32,543 bases of DNA from Holophagales bacterium UBA5704 (GTDB taxonomy: Bacteria > Acidobacteriota > Thermoanaerobaculia > Multivoradales > UBA5704), in the NCBI GenBank assembly GCA_002420005.1, contig DIHE01000037.1, positions 462-33,004 of the forward strand. Direction: 5' to 3'. A program made the translations under genes and the position numbers. A model generated the notes under the pieces. The model worked only from the letters and a program-made list of their open reading frames with translations. It made no database searches and was not told the origin of the DNA. Shown here piece after piece: positions 1 through 7,966 of this stretch; the first letter of the stretch is position 1; every line of letters starts with the position of its first letter.

Positions 1-317
1 GGCAACGGCGGCTCCGCCACCGCAACCGTTTCGATCACCGTGTCCGCCGTCAACGACGCGCCGGGCGCAGCGAACGACGCAGGCTCCGTGGCCGAGGACT
101 CCCAGGTCTCGCTCTCCGTTCTGAGCAACGACAGCGACCCCGACGGTGACACGCTCGCCGTGACCGCGGTCACCCAGGGAGCAAACGGATCGGTCAGCTT
201 CAACGCCGGCTCAGCCACCTACACCCCGGCCACCAACTTCTTCGGCTCGGATTCCTTCACCTACACGATCGGCGACGGCAACGGCGGCTCCGCCACCGCG
301 ACCGTTTCGATCACCGT
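1..317 (+). repeat. Near-identical 41-bp DNA repeat at Ig-domain boundaries
   Basis: Bases 1-41 and 277-317 are the same except for one position (A versus G). They encode the 'GNGGSATATVSITV' end of successive Ig-like domains. The spacing of 276 bp equals one 92-residue domain. This indicates recent duplication or gene conversion of whole domains within the gene. Confidence 0.8.
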
Positions 318-1401
318 CACGCCGGTCAACGATCCGCCGGACGCCGTCGCCGACACCGCGACCACCCTGGAGGCGGGCAGCGGCGTGGTAGTGACCGTTC
401 TGGCGAACGACTCCGACCTGGAGGGCAACCCCCTCACCGTCACCACCGTCTCGACGCCCGCGCACGGGACGGCGACCCGCAACGCCGACAACACGATCAG
501 CTACGTGCCGGCCTCCACGTACAGCGGCGCGGACAGCTTCACCTACACGCTCAGCGACGGAGCGGGCACAGACACCGCGACGGTCACGGTTCAGGTCAAA
601 GACGTGATCGGCAGGGTCGCCGTGCTCGGCACGCACAGCGTCTCGATCCAGACCGGCGCCGATGTGCTCTCGGGTGACGTCGTCGCCAACGAGGCCGGCA
701 GCGCTCCTTTCCTGGGCGCGACGGAGGTGAGCCTCGACACCGGTACGACCACCGCGGCCGGTTGGGACGTCCAAGGAAACCGGGTCACGATCGCGTCCGG
801 CGCCGTCGTGGCAAGCGACGTCTATGCGAACCAGACGACCAACAGCGGTACGGTGACGGGGGCGCAATACACACCGTTCGCCCTCCCCGCCTTCGCAACC
901 CTCCCCACGTTCGAAACCGGAACCCCGGGCACCACGGACGTCAGCGTCGGCACCGGCGGCACCCGCACCCTGGCTCCCGGGAGCTACCGCAATCTGACCG
1001 TCGCCAAGAAGGGGACGGTGACCTTCACCGGAGGGACCTACCACTTCCGCTCGATCACCCTCTCGAACGAAGCGAAGCTCTACTTCTCGGCGGCCAGCAC
1101 GCTTCGCGTCGAGCAGAAGATCAGCACCGGAAGCCTGGTGGTGGTGAGGCCGGCGACGCCCTCGACGGCAACGGCCGCCACGATCGTCTTCCACGTCGCC
1201 GGCATCAACGGTACGACCGGCGCGTTGACCGCGACGCCGAAGTCGGTCGAGATCGGCGTCGACAACACCCTCTCGGCCAACGTCTACGCGCCGAACGGCA
1301 CCCTCTGGATCAAGGACCGCACCGTGGCCACGGGCGCCTTCCTCGCCAAGGACGTCCTCGTCGGCCCGAATGCACAGGTGAGCTTGAGCAGCGCCTGGTA
1401 G
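1..1401 (+). CDS. Secreted Ig/cadherin-like repeat protein (5' part outside window)
   Basis: The reading frame is open from base 1, so the gene starts upstream; the GTG at 40 is inside a repeat and is not a real start. Residues below count from base 1. The visible protein has the tail of one repeat (1-16) and two full repeats of about 92 residues (17-110 and 111-200). Each repeat has a 'LxNDSDxxGxxLxV' strand, a 'FxGxDSFTYTxxDG' motif and a closing 'ATVTV' strand, the pattern of bacterial cadherin/Big_9-like tandem domains of surface or secreted proteins. Residues 203-466 form a different Gly/Thr/Ser-rich, beta-strand-rich C-terminal region that ends in 'SLSSAW'; I cannot name it with confidence. 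It resembles the repetitive 'VYAPNGTL...AFLAKDVLVGPNAQV' tails of some pilin-like exported proteins. The role is probably adhesion or envelope structure (inference). The gene converges on the VWFA gene across a GC-rich hairpin. Confidence 0.8.
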   Translation, partial: GNGGSATATVSITVSAVNDAPGAANDAGSVAEDSQVSLSVLSNDSDPDGDTLAVTAVTQGANGSVSFNAGSATYTPATNFFGSDSFTYTIGDGNGGSATATVSITVTPVNDPPDAVADTATTLEAGSGVVVTVLANDSDLEGNPLTVTTVSTPAHGTATRNADNTISYVPASTYSGADSFTYTLSDGAGTDTATVTVQVKDVIGRVAVLGTHSVSIQTGADVLSGDVVANEAGSAPFLGATEVSLDTGTTTAAGWDVQGNRVTIASGAVVASDVYANQTTNSGTVTGAQYTPFALPAFATLPTFETGTPGTTDVSVGTGGTRTLAPGSYRNLTVAKKGTVTFTGGTYHFRSITLSNEAKLYFSAASTLRVEQKISTGSLVVVRPATPSTATAATIVFHVAGINGTTGALTATPKSVEIGVDNTLSANVYAPNGTLWIKDRTVATGAFLAKDVLVGPNAQVSLSSAW

Positions 1402-1408
1402 TCTTCGA

Positions 1409-1442
1409 CCCCGCCCCTTCCCCAGCCGGGGGAGGGGCGGGG
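1409..1442. terminator. GC-rich hairpin between convergent genes
   Basis: A 15-bp stem (1409-1423 with 1428-1442, one G-T pair) closes a 4-base loop. It fills most of the 49-bp gap between the stop of the repeat protein and the stop of the oppositely oriented VWFA gene. Neither side has a T-tract, so calling it a bidirectional terminator rests on position and stem strength. Confidence 0.5.
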
Positions 1443-1450
1443 CGGGTCCC

Positions 1451-4105
1451 CTACCGCGCGTAATACCCCGAGACCGTCCGCGCCAGAAAGCCGCGCTTCT
1501 TGACCTCGACGGCGACCTTGCGCCAGACCTCCGGGGCGGCGGTCTTCGGGTACCAGGTCAGGAGGTACTGGCTGCGCAGCTCGCGCAGGATGGCGTCGTA
1601 GACTTCCCGCAGGTCCTGGCTCGGACGGACGAAGAAGGCGCGCCCGCCGCTCGCGGCGGCGAGGCGGTCGAGCCGCTCGGCATAGCCGTCGAGCGGCTCC
1701 AGGACGCCGCCGCCGGAGGCCCGCGCCGCCCTTTCGTTGGTGACGATCAGATACAGGGGGACGTTGGCGCGCCGCGCTTCCTGGAGGCAGGCGCGGTAGG
1801 AGGTCTTCTCTCCCTCGCCGATGCCGTCGGAGTACACGATCAGAGCCTTGCGGCCGACCACCCCCTGGAGCTTCTGGAGCGAGAAGACGATGGCCTCGAA
1901 GAGATCCGAGCTGCCATCCGCCCGCAGGGTGTCGAGGCCGGCGGAGACGTTGCCCAGGTCGCCGGTCATGCCGGTGACGAGGCGGGGCGCCGAGTCGAAG
2001 TCGACCAGGAGGGCTCGGTCGCGCGCCGTCAGGCCGGCGCTCAAGAGCGAGCGCGCCGCTTCGCGCACGTCGGGCAGCTTCAAGAACATGCTCGCCGAGG
2101 AGTCGAACGCGAGCCCGATGCTGAGCGGCGACGCACCGGCGTCGTCGAAGCCGGCGATCACCTGCTCCCGGCCGTCCTGAAGGAGACGGAAGTCCTCCTT
2201 GCCCAGACCGCGCACCGGCCGGTTGTCGCGGTCGGTCACCACCACGTAGAGCTCGACGAGCCGCACGTCGAGCCGCTCCCCCACCGCGGTCGAATTGAGC
2301 AGCACCGCGTCTTCGGCGAGAGTCCCGTCGTCGAGCAGGGCGGTGGCGCGCAAGGTGCCGACCGGCCGCTCCTCGGGGACGTTCACCCGGTGCCGGAACG
2401 GGGGGCGATAGAGGGTCGCGGCCAGCTCGTCGTTCCAGAACAGCTCCAGCCGTTCCAGGCGCCGTTCCGCCGGGAGGCGCAGATCGACCTCGACCTCCAC
2501 CGGTCCCACCGCCCGGCCCCCGGCCGGCGCGACGATGCGCACGCCGCGGCCGGTCCACGGCTCGAACCGCACCGGCTCTTCCGCCACCACGGAGAGCGGC
2601 GCCTCTTCCCCCTCTTCGTCGGCGATCTCCGCGACGACCGGCAGGACCCGCCCACTCCACGAGCCGCCGGCCGGGGAGTCGAGCACGACCGCCAGCCGCA
2701 GCGCGCCGTCGAGCGGCCCCAGGGGCACGCGCCAGAGGCCGTCGGCGCCGAGATCGGCGGGTTGCAGCAGGCGGTGGGTCACCGTGGCTCCCGAGGCTCC
2801 TCCCACGGCGATGGTGAGCCGGCGGCTGGAGGGCTCTTCCGGCCGCACCTCCAGCGTCCAGCCGCCGCCGGCCTCCTCCACCGGCCGCAGGGCCACGGCG
2901 GCGGTGAGATCCTCCTCGTCCTCGTCCCCGGCGAGAAGACGCAGAGCCCGGCGGGCGATCACCCGGCCGGGAACCGGCGGCCCGGTCCAGCGAACGGCGC
3001 GCAGCGACGCGGCCGTTGTGGAGCCCACCACCACCGGCTGGAGGTCTCCTGCGGTGCCCGCCGGCACGGTGTAGCGCAGCCAGAGACGGATGCCGAGCCG
3101 GGCCACGGCGCCCGTGGTGGCCGTGGCGGTGGTGAGCACCTCCCCACCGGTCTCCTCCGCCAGGGCGGTCAACGGCGCCCGGGGCTCCGCCAGCTCCGGC
3201 AACGTCGGCTCCTCGGCTGGCTCCTTCTCCTTCCTGCGGCCCGGCGTGACCACGACGCCGATCGGCAGGTCCGGCGTGGAGCGGGTGCGCCAGCGGCCCA
3301 GCTCCGGCAGGCGCTCATTGCCGGCCGGCAGCGGCAGAACCGTCCAGCCGAGCGCCGCCGCGGTCTCGGCCAGCTCCCGGCTGCGGATGCCGAGACCCGG
3401 ATCGGCCAGTCCGCCGGCGAGCGCCGCGCGCCGGGCCGGGTCTTCCACCCGGGCGAGATAGGCCGGGCGCGGATCGAGCTCATACCCGTCGCTCACCAGG
3501 AAGAGGACGCGCGGTCCCCCCTGGCCGCGCGGATCGGCCAGCCATTCGAGCAGCCCGTCCTGCTGCCGGTCCACCAGGCGCACCTCGGTAGCCAACGCCT
3601 CCTCCAGGCGGCCGGCCACGTCCTCGGGATGCTCCGCGGGAGCCGCGATCTCCTCATAAGAGCGCTGCCGCAGGGCGCGCAGGTCGTCCCGGCCGTCGCC
3701 GGTCAAGAGGAGGCGGGAAAGCGCCTCGTCGATCTCGACCGGGTCGCGGGTGGGCGCCTGGGCCTGCCGCGGGGCGGGCTCCGCGACCACCACCTCCACC
3801 GGCCCCAGCGCCGCCAGGGCCACGGCCTGGGAGGCGAGGAGCCCGGCGGCGGCGCGCACGGTGCGCGTGCCGGAGAGGACGCGGTCCACGTAGATCACCA
3901 CCCGCCACGGCGTGCCGGTCTCCAACCCGGCGACCGGCAGGGGCACGCCGTTCTGCACGATGGTGAAATCGGCCGCCTGGGGATCGCGCAACGGCATCCC
4001 CCGCCGGTCGAGAGCCTCGACCGACAAGCCACTCTCCACGGAAGGAGCTGCAGCGGCGATCTGAGAGACGAGGAAGAGGGCCTGGAGCAGGGACGGCAAA
4101 GACAT
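1451..4105 (-). CDS. VWFA-related secreted protein (acidobacterial type)
   Basis: An exported 884-residue protein. I chose the ATG at 4105. It gives a clean signal peptide (MSLPSLLQALFLVSQIAAAA) and lies 10 nt after a TACAAT -10. In-frame ATGs at 4117 and 4132 would add 4 or 9 residues, and the one at 4132 has a purine-rich stretch before it. The C-terminal vWA domain (about 640-880) keeps the metal-site motif DSSAS at 668-672, an SSD loop near 731-733 and YSDG at 758-761. It is preceded by 'VTDRDNRPVRGLGKEDFRLL', typical of VWFA-related proteins. Residues 68-300 look like a second vWA fold ('RVVIYVD' at 68, 'VLFLVSDG' at 200) whose DxSxS has become DRVLS, so metal binding there is doubtful. 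The function is unknown; protein-protein contact in the envelope is likely. The gene lies 85 bp after the Pit gene on the same strand. Confidence 0.85.
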   Translation of the reverse strand: MSLPSLLQALFLVSQIAAAAPSVESGLSVEALDRRGMPLRDPQAADFTIVQNGVPLPVAGLETGTPWRVVIYVDRVLSGTRTVRAAAGLLASQAVALAALGPVEVVVAEPAPRQAQAPTRDPVEIDEALSRLLLTGDGRDDLRALRQRSYEEIAAPAEHPEDVAGRLEEALATEVRLVDRQQDGLLEWLADPRGQGGPRVLFLVSDGYELDPRPAYLARVEDPARRAALAGGLADPGLGIRSRELAETAAALGWTVLPLPAGNERLPELGRWRTRSTPDLPIGVVVTPGRRKEKEPAEEPTLPELAEPRAPLTALAEETGGEVLTTATATTGAVARLGIRLWLRYTVPAGTAGDLQPVVVGSTTAASLRAVRWTGPPVPGRVIARRALRLLAGDEDEEDLTAAVALRPVEEAGGGWTLEVRPEEPSSRRLTIAVGGASGATVTHRLLQPADLGADGLWRVPLGPLDGALRLAVVLDSPAGGSWSGRVLPVVAEIADEEGEEAPLSVVAEEPVRFEPWTGRGVRIVAPAGGRAVGPVEVEVDLRLPAERRLERLELFWNDELAATLYRPPFRHRVNVPEERPVGTLRATALLDDGTLAEDAVLLNSTAVGERLDVRLVELYVVVTDRDNRPVRGLGKEDFRLLQDGREQVIAGFDDAGASPLSIGLAFDSSASMFLKLPDVREAARSLLSAGLTARDRALLVDFDSAPRLVTGMTGDLGNVSAGLDTLRADGSSDLFEAIVFSLQKLQGVVGRKALIVYSDGIGEGEKTSYRACLQEARRANVPLYLIVTNERAARASGGGVLEPLDGYAERLDRLAAASGGRAFFVRPSQDLREVYDAILRELRSQYLLTWYPKTAAPEVWRKVAVEVKKRGFLARTVSGYYAR

Positions 4106-4115
4106 CACGGGCCGC

Positions 4116-4144
4116 ATTGTACCCGGCCCCATCCCCCCTGTCCT
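4116..4144 (-). promoter_or_regulatory. Sigma70-like promoter of the VWFA gene
   Basis: On the minus strand AGGACA (4139-4144), a 17-bp spacer and TACAAT (4116-4121) are followed after 10 nt by the ATG at 4105. The -10 matches the consensus at 5 of 6 positions and the -35 at 4 of 6. Use of this promoter would give an almost leaderless mRNA and would exclude the ATG at 4132 as the start. Confidence 0.4.
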
Positions 4145-4176
4145 TGCCGTCCTTGAAGTCCTGGCCGTCCCCGCCC
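4141..4176. repeat. Four imperfect 9-nt tandem repeats
   Basis: The spacer between the Pit and VWFA genes holds four consecutive 9-mers of the form TCCTTGCCG, TCCTTGAAG, TCCTGGCCG and TCCCCGCCC. They overlap the proposed -35 of the VWFA promoter. I see no coding role. Confidence 0.5.
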
Positions 4177-4190
4177 CGCGAACCCTCCGC

Positions 4191-5192
4191 CTAGAACAGA
4201 GGATGGATCAACACAAACGTCACCCACGAGACCGCCGCCGCGATCGGGATGGTGAGCACCCAGGCCCAGATGATGCGGCCGGCGACCCCCCATTTGACCG
4301 CGGACAGCCGCTTGGTGGCCCCGACCCCGATGATCGCCCCGGTGATCGTATGAGTGGTCGACACCGGGATACCGCCAAGGGTCGCAGCCACCAGCGTCAG
4401 GGCGCCCGCCGTCTCGGCGCAGAAACCGCCGAAGGGCTGCAGCTTGGTGATCTTCGAGCCCATTGTTTTGACGATCCGCCAGCCGCCGAACATGGTGCCC
4501 AGGGCGATTGCCGCATGGCTGATCAACACGACCCAGAGAGGCACGTGAAACGTCGCGAGATAGCCCTCGGCGACCAGCAGGCCGGTGATGATCCCCATCG
4601 TCTTCTGCGCGTCGTTCCCCCCATGGCCCAGGCTGTAGAGCCCTGCCGAGAGGAGCTGCAGGCGACGGAACAGGTGGTCCAGGCGCGACGGGCGCCAACG
4701 GCGGAAGATCCAGGTGACCAGGACCATCAGAAAGAAGGCGGTGACCAGGCCGATCAGCGGCGCGAGGACGATGAACAGCAGGGTCTTGATCCACCCGGAA
4801 AAAAGGATCGCTCCCATCCCCGCCTTGGCCACCGCGGCGCCCGCATAGCCGCCGATCAGCGCGTGCGACGAGGAGACGGGCAGACCGTAGTACCAAGTGA
4901 ACAGGTTCCAGAAGATCGCCCCCAGCAGGCCGGCGAGCACCACCTCCTGGCTCACCACCGCGGGATCGATCATGCCTTTGCCGATGGTCTTCGCGACGCC
5001 GGTGCCGAGGACGAAGGCGGCCACGAAGTTGAAGAAGGCGGCCCAGAGGACGGCGCGCTGCGGGGACAACACACGGGTCGACACCACCGTTGCGATGGAG
5101 TTCGCCGCGTCGTGGAACCCGTTGAGAAAATCGAAGGTCAGCGCGACGAGGATGATGAAGACGACGAGCAGAGAAAGGCCGGTCATGTCCAT
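4191..5192 (-). CDS. pit: PiT-family inorganic phosphate permease
   Basis: A 333-residue membrane protein of the low-affinity, cation-coupled phosphate transporter family (PiT/PHO-4). The N-terminal signature 'FDFLNGFHDAANSIATVVST' (residues 20-39) and the inverted-repeat signature 'GIPVSTTHTITGAIIGVG' near the C-terminus are both present, as is 'SLGHGGNDAQKTMG' in the middle. About ten hydrophobic segments are visible. The length is usual for the short bacterial PiT form. The ATG at 5192 lies 13 bp after the DUF47 gene, so the two form an operon; an in-frame ATG two codons later is an alternative start. The DUF47-Pit pairing is a widespread arrangement in which the PhoU-like partner is thought to control the permease. 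No high-affinity Pst genes are in this window. Confidence 0.93.
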   Translation of the reverse strand: MDMTGLSLLVVFIILVALTFDFLNGFHDAANSIATVVSTRVLSPQRAVLWAAFFNFVAAFVLGTGVAKTIGKGMIDPAVVSQEVVLAGLLGAIFWNLFTWYYGLPVSSSHALIGGYAGAAVAKAGMGAILFSGWIKTLLFIVLAPLIGLVTAFFLMVLVTWIFRRWRPSRLDHLFRRLQLLSAGLYSLGHGGNDAQKTMGIITGLLVAEGYLATFHVPLWVVLISHAAIALGTMFGGWRIVKTMGSKITKLQPFGGFCAETAGALTLVAATLGGIPVSTTHTITGAIIGVGATKRLSAVKWGVAGRIIWAWVLTIPIAAAVSWVTFVLIHPLF

Positions 5193-5205
5193 CCGTTCTC
5201 GCGGG

Positions 5206-5856
5206 CTAGGAGTTCTTGACCAGAAGGTTGCCGATCACGTAGGAGTAGTCCCGGCAGTGGTCGCATGCATCCTCCAGTCCCTGGTAGACCTCTTTCCACT
5301 TGAGGATGCGGATCGGCGGGCGGCCGTCCTCGCGGAACAGATCCGCGATGACCGTGTTGTAGAGCTGGTCCGCCTGGTTCTCCAGCTCCGAGAGCCGGAC
5401 GATGCCCGCCAGGATCTCCTTCTCGTTCGCCAGATCCCAGATGAGCCCGGTCAGCCGGTGGACCTCGCCCGCCATCTCGGAGAGGATGCGGGCGAACTGG
5501 CAGAGCCCCTCGGGCGCCTCGGCCAGCTCGAAGAGGACCAGGTGCTGCGCCACGCTCTCCAGCGCATCGAGGACGTCGTCGAGGTCGGTGACGAGAGCCC
5601 GGATGTCCTCGCGGTCGAACGGCGTGATGAAGGTCGAGTTGAGGGCTTCGAAAACCAGCCGCGTGATCTCGTCGCCGCGGTGCTCGACTCCCTTGAGCTC
5701 GACGGTGAGCACGCGGCGCCGCTCAAAGTCGGCGGCATGGGCGATGTCGTTGAACAGCCGTGCCGCGACCACCAGGTTTTCGGTGTCTTTTGTCAGCAGT
5801 GGCTGAAACTTCTCTTCCCGCGGCATGAACCACTTGACGATGGCATCCAATTTCAT
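5206..5856 (-). CDS. DUF47 (PhoU-like) phosphate transport regulator
   Basis: A 216-residue, all-helical cytoplasmic protein of the DUF47/PhoU-like family. Family hallmarks are the N-terminal 'FMPREEKFQPLL', the helix with 'GDEITRLVFEALNSTFITPF' followed by 'DREDIRALVTDLDDVLD', and a late 'LENQADQLYNTVIADLF' helix rich in acidic residues that in PhoU proteins bind metal clusters. The ATG at 5856 has a good ribosome site (AGGGAG, 5 nt spacing). It is the first gene of the operon with the Pit permease. The likely role is to control phosphate uptake by direct contact with the permease (family-based inference). Confidence 0.92.
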   Translation of the reverse strand: MKLDAIVKWFMPREEKFQPLLTKDTENLVVAARLFNDIAHAADFERRRVLTVELKGVEHRGDEITRLVFEALNSTFITPFDREDIRALVTDLDDVLDALESVAQHLVLFELAEAPEGLCQFARILSEMAGEVHRLTGLIWDLANEKEILAGIVRLSELENQADQLYNTVIADLFREDGRPPIRILKWKEVYQGLEDACDHCRDYSYVIGNLLVKNS

Positions 5857-5884
5857 GGGGGCTCCCTGATCGACACACCACTGT

Positions 5885-5930
5885 CACCCGTGTAACGAAG
5901 CGATGGCGACGGGATCGTAACACACGGGTG
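5885..5930. promoter_or_regulatory. Inverted repeat upstream of the DUF47-pit operon
   Basis: A perfect 9-bp inverted repeat, CACCCGTGT (5885-5893) and ACACGGGTG (5922-5930), separated by 28 bp, lies 29 bp upstream of the DUF47 start codon in the divergent spacer shared with the ACT-domain gene. It could be a split operator or an RNA hairpin in a 5' leader. It does not match the enterobacterial Pho box. Confidence 0.4.
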
Positions 5931-5980
5931 GCGCCCTGTCCCCGGGTGCGCTACCCTGAGCACGCCTGGACGTGCTCCGT

Positions 5981-6370
5981 ATGCACCGGCTCTCGCTCAC
6001 CCTCTTGCCCGATCTCCTGGCCCTCTGCCGCCTGCCCCCCGGTGCGGCGGTGCCGGCCCCCCCGGCCACCGGCGGGCTCTGGTCGGTGACGCGCACCGCG
6101 GACGAGCTCTCGGTCGTCCTCCCGGAGGCTGCGCTCCCCCTGGACGGGAAGACCGAAGCCGGCTGGCGCGCCCTGCGGGTGGACGGCACGCTCGATTTCG
6201 CGCTGACCGGCATCCTCGCCTCCCTCGCCACCCCGCTCGCCGAGGCCGGCGTCAGCCTCTTCGCCGTCTCCACCTTCGACACCGACTACATCCTCGTCCG
6301 CGCCAAGGACCTGGACGCGGCGTGCTCCGCCCTCGCCGCGGCGGGCCACTCTCTCCACGGAGAACGATGA
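5981..6370 (+). CDS. ACT-domain small-molecule-binding protein
   Basis: A 129-residue soluble protein resembling the stand-alone ACT_7 (COG3603-like) family. Visible family features are 'LLPDLLALCRLPPGA' near the start, 'LWSVTRTADELSVVLPE' in the middle, and 'VDGTLDFALTGILASLATPL' with 'GVSLFAVSTFDTDYILV' in the C-terminal ACT fold. These proteins are thought to bind amino acids, but no precise role is established. I prefer the ATG at 5981 to the in-frame GTG at 5972. A 7-bp hairpin (5958-5964 with 5971-5977) ends just before the ATG and would trap the GTG. No ribosome site is obvious. The methyltransferase follows after 1 bp, which suggests translational coupling. Confidence 0.82.
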   Translation: MHRLSLTLLPDLLALCRLPPGAAVPAPPATGGLWSVTRTADELSVVLPEAALPLDGKTEAGWRALRVDGTLDFALTGILASLATPLAEAGVSLFAVSTFDTDYILVRAKDLDAACSALAAAGHSLHGER

Positions 6371-6371
6371 C

Positions 6372-7121
6372 GTGTCGTTCAAGGACCACTTCTCGGGCCA
6401 CGCTGCGAGCTACGCCGCCTGCCGTCCCGGGTACCCGGCCCGGCTGTTCGAGATCCTCGCCGGCTTGCCGCGGGAACGCCGGCTCGCCTGGGACAGCGGC
6501 ACCGGCAGCGGCCAAGCCGCCGTGGCGCTCGCCGCCCACTTCGAACAGGTCCTCGCCACCGACCCGAGCGCCGAGCAGCTCGCCCATGCCCTGCCCCATC
6601 CCCGGGTCACCTACCGGCAGGGCCGCGCGGAAGACTCCGGCCTCTCCGCCGGATGCATCGACCTCGCCACCGCCGCCCAGGCCTTCCACTGGTACGACTT
6701 CGAGCGCTATTTCGCCGAGGTCCGGCGCGTCCTGGCTCCGGGCGGTGTGGTGGCGGTCTGGACCTACAACCTGGCCCGCGTCGATCCGGCGGTCGACCGC
6801 TGGATCGACCGGCTCGGCCGTGAGATCGCCGGCCCCTACTGGCCCCCGGAGCGCCGCTGGGTGGACGAAGAGTACCGGACCATCCCCTTCCCCTTCGCCG
6901 AGATCGAGTCCGCGCCGCTCCACCATGAGGAGCGCTGGGACCTGGAGCGCCTGACCGGCTACCTGTGCACCTGGTCGGCCGTCCAGCGCCATCGCAAAGA
7001 AACCGGCCGCGATCCTCTCGACGAGATCCGGGACGGCCTCGCCGCCGCGTGGGGGGATCCGCAGGACAAACGGACCATTACCTGGCCGATCTTTCTGCGG
7101 GCCGGCCGGGTCCACGACTGA
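6372..7121 (+). CDS. Class I SAM-dependent methyltransferase
   Basis: A 249-residue protein with a Methyltransf_11-like Rossmann fold. SAM-binding motif I is 'AWDSGTGSGQAAVALA' (about residues 39-54), followed by the acidic 'ATDPSAEQLAHA', 'GRAEDSGL' and the post-motif 'AAQAFHWYDFERYFAEVRRV' (about 87-106). 'LAPGGVVAVWTYN' follows. The 'QAFHWYD' segment is typical of small-molecule (lipid or quinone-type) methyltransferases, but the substrate cannot be read from sequence. The start is GTG, with GGAG 9 nt upstream overlapping the end of the ACT gene. It is likely co-transcribed with the ACT-domain and ParA genes. Confidence 0.88.
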   Translation: MSFKDHFSGHAASYAACRPGYPARLFEILAGLPRERRLAWDSGTGSGQAAVALAAHFEQVLATDPSAEQLAHALPHPRVTYRQGRAEDSGLSAGCIDLATAAQAFHWYDFERYFAEVRRVLAPGGVVAVWTYNLARVDPAVDRWIDRLGREIAGPYWPPERRWVDEEYRTIPFPFAEIESAPLHHEERWDLERLTGYLCTWSAVQRHRKETGRDPLDEIRDGLAAAWGDPQDKRTITWPIFLRAGRVHD

Positions 7122-7136
7122 GCCGCCAGCACCCCG

Positions 7137-7919
7137 ATGATCACTGCACTGATCAGCCGCAAGGGCGGAGTCGGCAAGACCACCACCGCCGTGAGCCTCG
7201 CGGCGGCGTTGGCCGAGATGGACCACAAGGTCCTCCTCGTCGACCTCGACAGCCAGGCGTCGGCGTCCCAGTCGCTCGGCGTCCGCCCCGAGGACCTCTC
7301 CCCCTCCTCCGCCGACCTCCTTTTGAAGTCCGCCCGCGCCCCGGAGGTGCTGCGCCCGAGCGGCCTCCCCAACCTCGACCTGGTCACCGGCTCCGTCGAT
7401 CTCCTGGACGCCGACGCCCAGCTCGGCGCCTTCCGCGGCCGGCACCTGCGCCTGCGCGCGACGCTCACCGCGGTCTCCGAGCTCTACGACCACGTCCTCC
7501 TCGACTGCCCGGCCGGCCTCTCGGTGGTCACCGGCAATGCCATCGCCGCCGCCGACGGCTTCATCGCCCCGACCACACCGCACTTCCTCTCCCTCTCCGG
7601 TATCAAGAATCTGATCGACACCGCCGAGCGCATGGCCTGGGATGCCGGCCACCGGGTCCGCCTTCTGGGCATCCTGCTGACCATGGTCGACTACCGCACC
7701 AAGCTCACCCGCCGCTCCGTCGACCAGCTCCGCCAGGAATACGGCCGCCAGGTCTTCGCGATCGAGATCCGCACCAACACCCGCCTCGCCGAAGCCCCCG
7801 AGCACGGCCGGACCATTTTCCAGTTCGACCCCCACGCCACCGGCGCGGAGGCCTACCGGCTGCTGGCGGACGAGTACCTGATGCGGTGCTCGGGCGATCT
7901 ACAGGGGCACAGAGGTTAG
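7137..7919 (+). CDS. ParA/Soj-family ATPase (orphan)
   Basis: A 260-residue ParA/MinD-type ATPase. The deviant Walker A 'KGGVGKTTT' has the signature lysine at K9 and the P-loop lysine at K14. 'LLVDLDSQASASQSLG' (33-48) gives the Walker A' aspartate region, and 'HVLLDCPAGL' gives the Walker B. The C-terminal 'IRTNTRLAEAPEHGRTIFQFDP' is typical of Soj-like proteins. Such ATPases position chromosomes, plasmids or protein complexes by ATP-dependent dimerisation on DNA. No parB or parS-like site is nearby. The gene sits in a short metabolic operon, so an accessory ParA (for example one that positions a protein complex) is as likely as the main chromosome-segregation ParA. Confidence 0.88.
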   Translation: MITALISRKGGVGKTTTAVSLAAALAEMDHKVLLVDLDSQASASQSLGVRPEDLSPSSADLLLKSARAPEVLRPSGLPNLDLVTGSVDLLDADAQLGAFRGRHLRLRATLTAVSELYDHVLLDCPAGLSVVTGNAIAAADGFIAPTTPHFLSLSGIKNLIDTAERMAWDAGHRVRLLGILLTMVDYRTKLTRRSVDQLRQEYGRQVFAIEIRTNTRLAEAPEHGRTIFQFDPHATGAEAYRLLADEYLMRCSGDLQGHRG

Positions 7920-7966
7920 AATGCCCCGGCCTTTCAAACCGGGACACCTTCCAGAGGAGAACAGGA

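Noticed and set aside
5857..5980. Pho box upstream of DUF47-pit
   Set aside because: Only one CTGTCAC half-site is visible and the 11-bp repeat spacing of a Pho box is absent.
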